A DNA stretch of 25,199 nucleotides. Source: a virus. A program made the position numbers and the translations under genes. The notes beneath the pieces are model-generated. The model searched no databases. It was not told the DNA's origin and saw only the letters and a program-made list of their open reading frames with translations. The stretch covers positions 1 through 25,199 of the IMG/VR virus record IMGVR_UViG_3300046369_000062. The stretch is one strand, 5' to 3'. Shown piece after piece: positions 21,952 through 25,199 of this stretch (positions are counted from its first letter, which is position 1; every line of letters starts with the position of its first letter).

Positions 21952-22881
21952 ATGGCAACAACTAATAATTTAACAACAACATATGCAGGAGAGTTTGCAG
22001 GTAAGTATATCTCTGCAGCATTATTGAGTGGGAAGACTTTAGCTGAAGGAAATATTACAGTAGTTCCTAATGTAAAGTATAAGCAAGTAATGAAAAAAGT
22101 TTCAACTAACGGTATTGTAAAAGATTCTACTTGTGACTTTGATCCAACTTCGACACTTACTCTAACAGAGAGAATTTTACAACCTGAAGAATTTCAAGTT
22201 AACTTACAGTTATGTAAGCAAGATTTTCAGTCAGACTGGGAAGCAGTACAAATGGGTTATTCTGCATTTGATAATTTACCACCACAATTTAGTGACTTTT
22301 TAATTGCACACGTTGCAGATAAAGTTGCTCAAAAAATGGAGCAAAATATCTGGGCAGGTACTAACGCTAACGCAGGAGAATTTGACGGATTTAAAACGAC
22401 ATTACTAGCAGACGGTGATGTAAATGACGTTGCAGGTCAAGCAAGTACTTCTGCAAACGTAGCAGCAGAAATTGGTAAAGTAGTAGATGCTATTCCATCA
22501 ACAATTTACGGTGATGAGGATCTAGTTATCTATGTACCAAACAACATCTACAGAAACTACATTAGAAGTTTAGGTGGATTTGGTGCTAACGGTTTAGGTG
22601 CAGCAGGTACAAACAGCGAAGGTAACCAATGGTATAATATGGGTAATGCTGTATCGTTTGATGGTATTCAGTTAGTATTAGCTACTGGATTAGCAAGTGA
22701 TACAATGGTAGCTGCTCAAAAATCAAACTTGTTCTTTGGAACTGGTCTAATGTCAGATCAAAACGAAGTTAAAGTAATTGATATGGCAGACATTGATGGA
22801 TCTCAAAACGTAAGAGTAGTGATGAGATTTACTGCAGGAATACAGCACGGTATCGGATCTGATATTGTACTTTATTCATAA
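21952..22881 (+). CDS. Major capsid protein (HK97 fold)
   Basis: 309 residues. The N-terminus TTYAGEFAGKYISAALLSGK, an N-arm, then DFDPTSTLTLTERILQPEEF, CKQDFQSDWEAVQMGYSAFD, a long spine helix with FLIAHVADKVAQKMEQNIWA, and the end RVVMRFTAGIQHGIGSDIVL are characteristic of major capsid proteins in flavobacterial phages. Length fits a small HK97-type capsid protein with a short or absent delta domain, since the scaffold is separate. It follows the scaffold and decoration candidates and is followed by a strong terminator, as expected for a highly expressed gene. The upstream gap is A/T-rich with no late element. Confidence 0.85.
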   Translation: MATTNNLTTTYAGEFAGKYISAALLSGKTLAEGNITVVPNVKYKQVMKKVSTNGIVKDSTCDFDPTSTLTLTERILQPEEFQVNLQLCKQDFQSDWEAVQMGYSAFDNLPPQFSDFLIAHVADKVAQKMEQNIWAGTNANAGEFDGFKTTLLADGDVNDVAGQASTSANVAAEIGKVVDAIPSTIYGDEDLVIYVPNNIYRNYIRSLGGFGANGLGAAGTNSEGNQWYNMGNAVSFDGIQLVLATGLASDTMVAAQKSNLFFGTGLMSDQNEVKVIDMADIDGSQNVRVVMRFTAGIQHGIGSDIVLYS

Positions 22882-22900
22882 TAAATAATTGTATAACAAT

Positions 22901-22938
22901 AAAGGGTAGGTGGCACTATACTACCTACCTTTTTTTTT
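22901..22938 (+). terminator. Rho-independent terminator after the capsid gene
   Basis: GGTAGGT (22905-22911) pairs with ACCTACC (22923-22929) across an 11-base loop, followed by nine T (22930-22938) and preceded by A residues. The following gene at 22951 lacks a late start element, so it is probably served by read-through, which would keep its level below that of the capsid. Confidence 0.8.
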
Positions 22939-22950
22939 AAAAAATAAGAT

Positions 22951-23523
22951 ATGGCTTGTACATTAACAACAGGAAGAAAATTACCGTGTAAACAGTCGGT
23001 CGGTGGATTAAGCAAAGTATATATGGCAAAATATGGTACATTAGGTGCTGCAACTATTTCAAGTGGAAATATTTCTGCATTATCTGGAACACCTTCATTT
23101 TTTCAGTATAACTTAAAAGGTGCAACTAGTTCTATGACAACTAACATTATTAGTTCAAGAGATACTGGTACTACAGTTTATGAAACAACTTTAGAATTAA
23201 CTTTTACACATTTAGACGCAGCAACGCAAGAAGAAATAAAACTAATAGCAGCTGCGAGACCACACATTGTAGTACAGGACAACAATAGAGTAATGAGCTC
23301 TAGCGTTAATCCTGATACTGATAATAGTGCTAATCATTTTATGATTGGATTCCATCAAGGAGCTGAAGTAACTGCAGGAACTATTGTTAGTGGTGCAGCA
23401 TACGCAGATTTAAGTGGATTTACGTTAACATTTACAGCAACGGAAGTAATACCACCTTTATTTATTACAGGACAGGTAGTTACTGCGTTACAAAGTACAA
23501 CGCAAATAGATCCAACAGCATAA
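22951..23523 (+). CDS. Major tail (tube) protein candidate
   Basis: 190 residues. The start CTLTTGRKLPCKQSVGGLSK is a common opening in Bacteroidota siphophage tube proteins, then strand-rich sequence with TTVYETTLELTFTHLDAATQ and IVVQDNNRVM. The end MIGFHQGAEVTAGTIVSGAA, then YADLSGFTLTFTATEVIPP fits the dLsGytLtfta.E-pp strand pair of tail tubes. It would polymerise around the tape measure. It is placed in the head module after the capsid, as in some phages, while the rest of the tail module lies upstream. It sits between two terminators. Confidence 0.65.
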   Translation: MACTLTTGRKLPCKQSVGGLSKVYMAKYGTLGAATISSGNISALSGTPSFFQYNLKGATSSMTTNIISSRDTGTTVYETTLELTFTHLDAATQEEIKLIAAARPHIVVQDNNRVMSSSVNPDTDNSANHFMIGFHQGAEVTAGTIVSGAAYADLSGFTLTFTATEVIPPLFITGQVVTALQSTTQIDPTA

Positions 23524-23548
23524 CAATTTTTTGTTTTTGTGTGTTTAG

Positions 23549-23577
23549 AAAGGGGGGTTTTTTAATTCCCCTTTTTT
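23549..23577 (+). terminator. Rho-independent terminator
   Basis: AAAGGGG (23549-23555) pairs with CCCCTTT (23568-23574) across a 12-base T-rich loop, followed by more T to 23577. It closes the tail tube gene, and copy 5 of the late element follows 7 bases later. Confidence 0.7.
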
Positions 23578-23584
23578 ATTATGC

Positions 23585-23614
23585 AAAAAACATCTTTTTT
23601 TTTATTATATATTT
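23585..23614 (+). promoter_or_regulatory. Late-gene start element, copy 5
   Basis: Six A (23585-23590), 11 bases including a T run, then TTATTATATATTT (23602-23614) ending on the ATG at 23615. The core is identical to copies 1 and 2. Confidence 0.6.
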
Positions 23615-24046
23615 ATGAAGATTCTGACAACAAGTGCAAACGCACAAACAATTTCTTTCTATCCAAGAGCATATGATACACCTGTAACATTGTATATGAG
23701 GGATAACAGTACGAATGCAACTGTTAAAACGCAGAACTTAACCTTAACAAGAACAAAAGACAAAGCTTCAATATCAAATACGTTTACATTAATAGAAGGT
23801 AGATTTTATGATTTGAGATTAACGCACGGAGTAGGTGCTAATTGGAATACTTTTACAACTAAATGGGAAGCAGCTACTGATAATTGGGAGAATATAATAT
23901 CATCAGAAAATGATGTATATTTGGATAAAGTGTTTTGTACAGATCAAACTATAGATCAGTCAAACAACGATTATTACAGTATTAATAGTGGGGAATATAC
24001 AGAAACAACAAGTTATCCAAACGATGACTATATAATAATAAGCTAA
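23615..24046 (+). CDS. Tail- or neck-associated structural protein, unknown
   Basis: 143 residues, beta-rich: ILTTSANAQTISFYPRAYD, then TVKTQNLTLTRTKDKASISN, TFTLIEGRFYDLRLTH, and later VYLDKVFCTDQTIDQ and YYSINSGEYTE. The series aQtI.f.pr.y, Y-l and iyLdKvFCT.q resembles small proteins encoded by the portal or neck of Bacteroidota phages. Function is not clear; a neck or fibre attachment role is a guess from its place just before the portal. The start is fixed by the late start element, and the stop overlaps the portal ATG by one base (TAATG). Confidence 0.55.
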   Translation: MKILTTSANAQTISFYPRAYDTPVTLYMRDNSTNATVKTQNLTLTRTKDKASISNTFTLIEGRFYDLRLTHGVGANWNTFTTKWEAATDNWENIISSENDVYLDKVFCTDQTIDQSNNDYYSINSGEYTETTSYPNDDYIIIS

Positions 24047-25199
24047 TGAGTAAAGTTAGAGTAGTAAATTTAAGCACATACACAGCACCAAAGATTACAG
24101 AAAATAAACAAAATGATTTTGTAGCTTATGGTGAGGACAACAATTATTACCAATATCTAATAGACCAATATCAAGGGAGTCCAACAAATAATGCGATTAT
24201 AAATGGTATAACAGAAATGATATATGGTAAAGGTTTATCTGCAACTAATAGTGATAAAAAACCTATGGAGTATGCAGAAGCAATTACATTATTTAAAAAA
24301 GAAGATCTAAAAAAGATTTGTTCAGACTTTTATTTATTAGGACAAGCTACTTTACAAATTTATTATAATGTTGATCGAAGCAAAATAGTTAAGGTAGAGC
24401 ATTTTCCTGTACAAACTTTACGTGCAGAGAAAGCAGACAAAAACGGTGAGATAAAAGGTTTTTATTATTTTCACGATTGGTCAAAATTTACACCTAGAGA
24501 TAAAGCAAAAAGAATACCTGCTTACGGATCAGGTAATAATGCAATAGAGATTTTATGTATTAAACCATATAGAGCAGGGTATTTTTATTATACACCTGTA
24601 ACATATCAAGGAGCATTACCTTATTGTGAATTAGAAGCAGAGGTTGCTAATTATCACATTAATAATATACAAAACGGAATGGCACCTAGTATGTTAATGA
24701 ATTTTAACAATGGTACACCTGACGAAGAAAGCAGAGAATTAATAGAGAGAAGGATATATGAAAAATTTTCAGGATCTAGTAATGCAGGTAAATTTATACT
24801 AGCATTTAACGACAATGCAGAAAGTGCAGCAACTATAGATCCAGTACAATTATCAGACGCACATAATCAGTATCAATTTTTAAGTGATGAAGCTACAAAT
24901 AAAATACTCGTAGGGCATAGATTATCTTCGCCATTACTGTTAGGTATTAGAACAGGAAATAATGGCTTAGGATCAAACGCAGATGAGTTAAAACAAGCAA
25001 GTATACTCTTTGATAATATGGTTATTCGAGTACAGCAAGAATATATACTTGACGCATTAGATTCTATACTAGCATTTAATAATGTATCACTTAATTTATA
25101 CTTTAAAACATTACAACCTTTAGAATTTACAGATTTAGAAGGTAACATTGTAGATGACGAAACAAGAGAAGAAGAAACAGGAGTAGAAGATAAAGATGA
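24046..25199 (+). CDS. Portal protein, 3' truncated by the window edge
   Basis: 384 codons of an open frame from ATG 24046 to the window end, without a stop. Landmarks: FVAYGEDNNYYQYLIDQYQG, then NNAIINGITEMIYGKGL, SDFYLLGQATLQIYY, VEHFPVQTLRAEKAD, IKPYRAGYFYYTPVTYQGAL, NYHINNIQNGMAPSMLMNFN, KFSGSSNAGKFILAFND, DPVQLSDAHNQYQFLSDEAT and LYFKTLQPLEFTDLEG. The collection is characteristic of portal proteins in flavobacterial phages. Portals form the 12-fold ring at one vertex through which the terminase pumps DNA. The gene lies far downstream of the terminase and after the capsid, an unusual position. The acidic end (DDETREEETGVEDKD) is partial. Confidence 0.88.
   Translation, partial: MSKVRVVNLSTYTAPKITENKQNDFVAYGEDNNYYQYLIDQYQGSPTNNAIINGITEMIYGKGLSATNSDKKPMEYAEAITLFKKEDLKKICSDFYLLGQATLQIYYNVDRSKIVKVEHFPVQTLRAEKADKNGEIKGFYYFHDWSKFTPRDKAKRIPAYGSGNNAIEILCIKPYRAGYFYYTPVTYQGALPYCELEAEVANYHINNIQNGMAPSMLMNFNNGTPDEESRELIERRIYEKFSGSSNAGKFILAFNDNAESAATIDPVQLSDAHNQYQFLSDEATNKILVGHRLSSPLLLGIRTGNNGLGSNADELKQASILFDNMVIRVQQEYILDALDSILAFNNVSLNLYFKTLQPLEFTDLEGNIVDDETREEETGVEDKD

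Noticed and set aside
1-25199. CRISPR arrays, tRNA genes, insertion sequences or integrase
   Set aside because: No regularly spaced direct repeats, cloverleaf-like stretches, transposase or recombinase motifs were found on reading.

Overview
The window is a contiguous piece of a tailed double-stranded DNA phage genome of the siphovirus kind. All recognisable genes lie on the + strand, are packed with 1 to 40 base overlaps (TAATG and ATGA junctions are common), and are strongly A+T rich. The likely host is a member of Bacteroidota, probably a flavobacterium. The reasons are the family resemblance of the portal, capsid, tape measure and tail proteins to those of flavobacterial phages as I know them, one good Bacteroidota-type promoter (TTTG, 20 bases, TAACTTTA, at 9880-9911), and A/T-rich translation starts instead of strong Shine-Dalgarno sites. 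No integrase, repressor, tRNA, CRISPR, insertion sequence, polymerase or lysis gene is visible, so the rest of the genome lies outside the window.

Layout. (1) 1-5367, DNA metabolism and control: a coiled-coil fragment; a possible OB-fold protein; a small protein ending in an SSB-like acidic tail; a DnaB/RecA-fold ATPase; a sigma-like helix-turn-helix protein; small unknown genes; a PD-(D/E)XK nuclease candidate; a dATP/dGTP diphosphohydrolase-like protein; a RecE-like exonuclease; and a stand-alone protein resembling the DNA-binding domain of DnaA. (2) 5370-8398, an accessory cassette: a ParB-like protein with a zinc ribbon, a 93-residue unknown, a GNAT acetyltransferase, a PAPS-reductase-family protein and a second ParB-like protein. 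The last two form an IbrA/IbrB-like pair. (3) 8385-9879, packaging: small and large terminase. (4) 9935-10917, four small unknown genes, then a terminator. (5) 11029-19440, tail: tail assembly chaperone with a probable -1 frameshift extension, tail completion proteins, two large tail proteins and the tape measure. (6) 19471-25199, head and connector: XkdF-like protease with extra domains, Cys-rich small proteins, scaffold candidate, decoration candidate, major capsid, tail tube candidate, a tail-associated unknown, and the portal, which runs off the end.

The tail module precedes the head module and the portal comes last, so the usual order terminase-portal-protease-capsid-tail is rearranged. 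Five transcription-unit heads in the late region (11029, 17546, 19471, 20872, 23615) share an almost identical element ending exactly at the start codon: an A-tract, 10-11 bases, TTATTATATA, three bases, ATG. This looks like a phage-specific late promoter that would give leaderless or nearly leaderless mRNAs, and the sigma-like protein at 1974-2561 is a candidate to recognise it. Three rho-independent terminators punctuate the late region.

No stretch over 300 bases lacks a gene. The longest gaps are 10918-11028 (terminator plus promoter element), 23524-23614 (the same) and 22882-22950 (terminator). All functional names come from reading motifs and from memory of families; no search was run.
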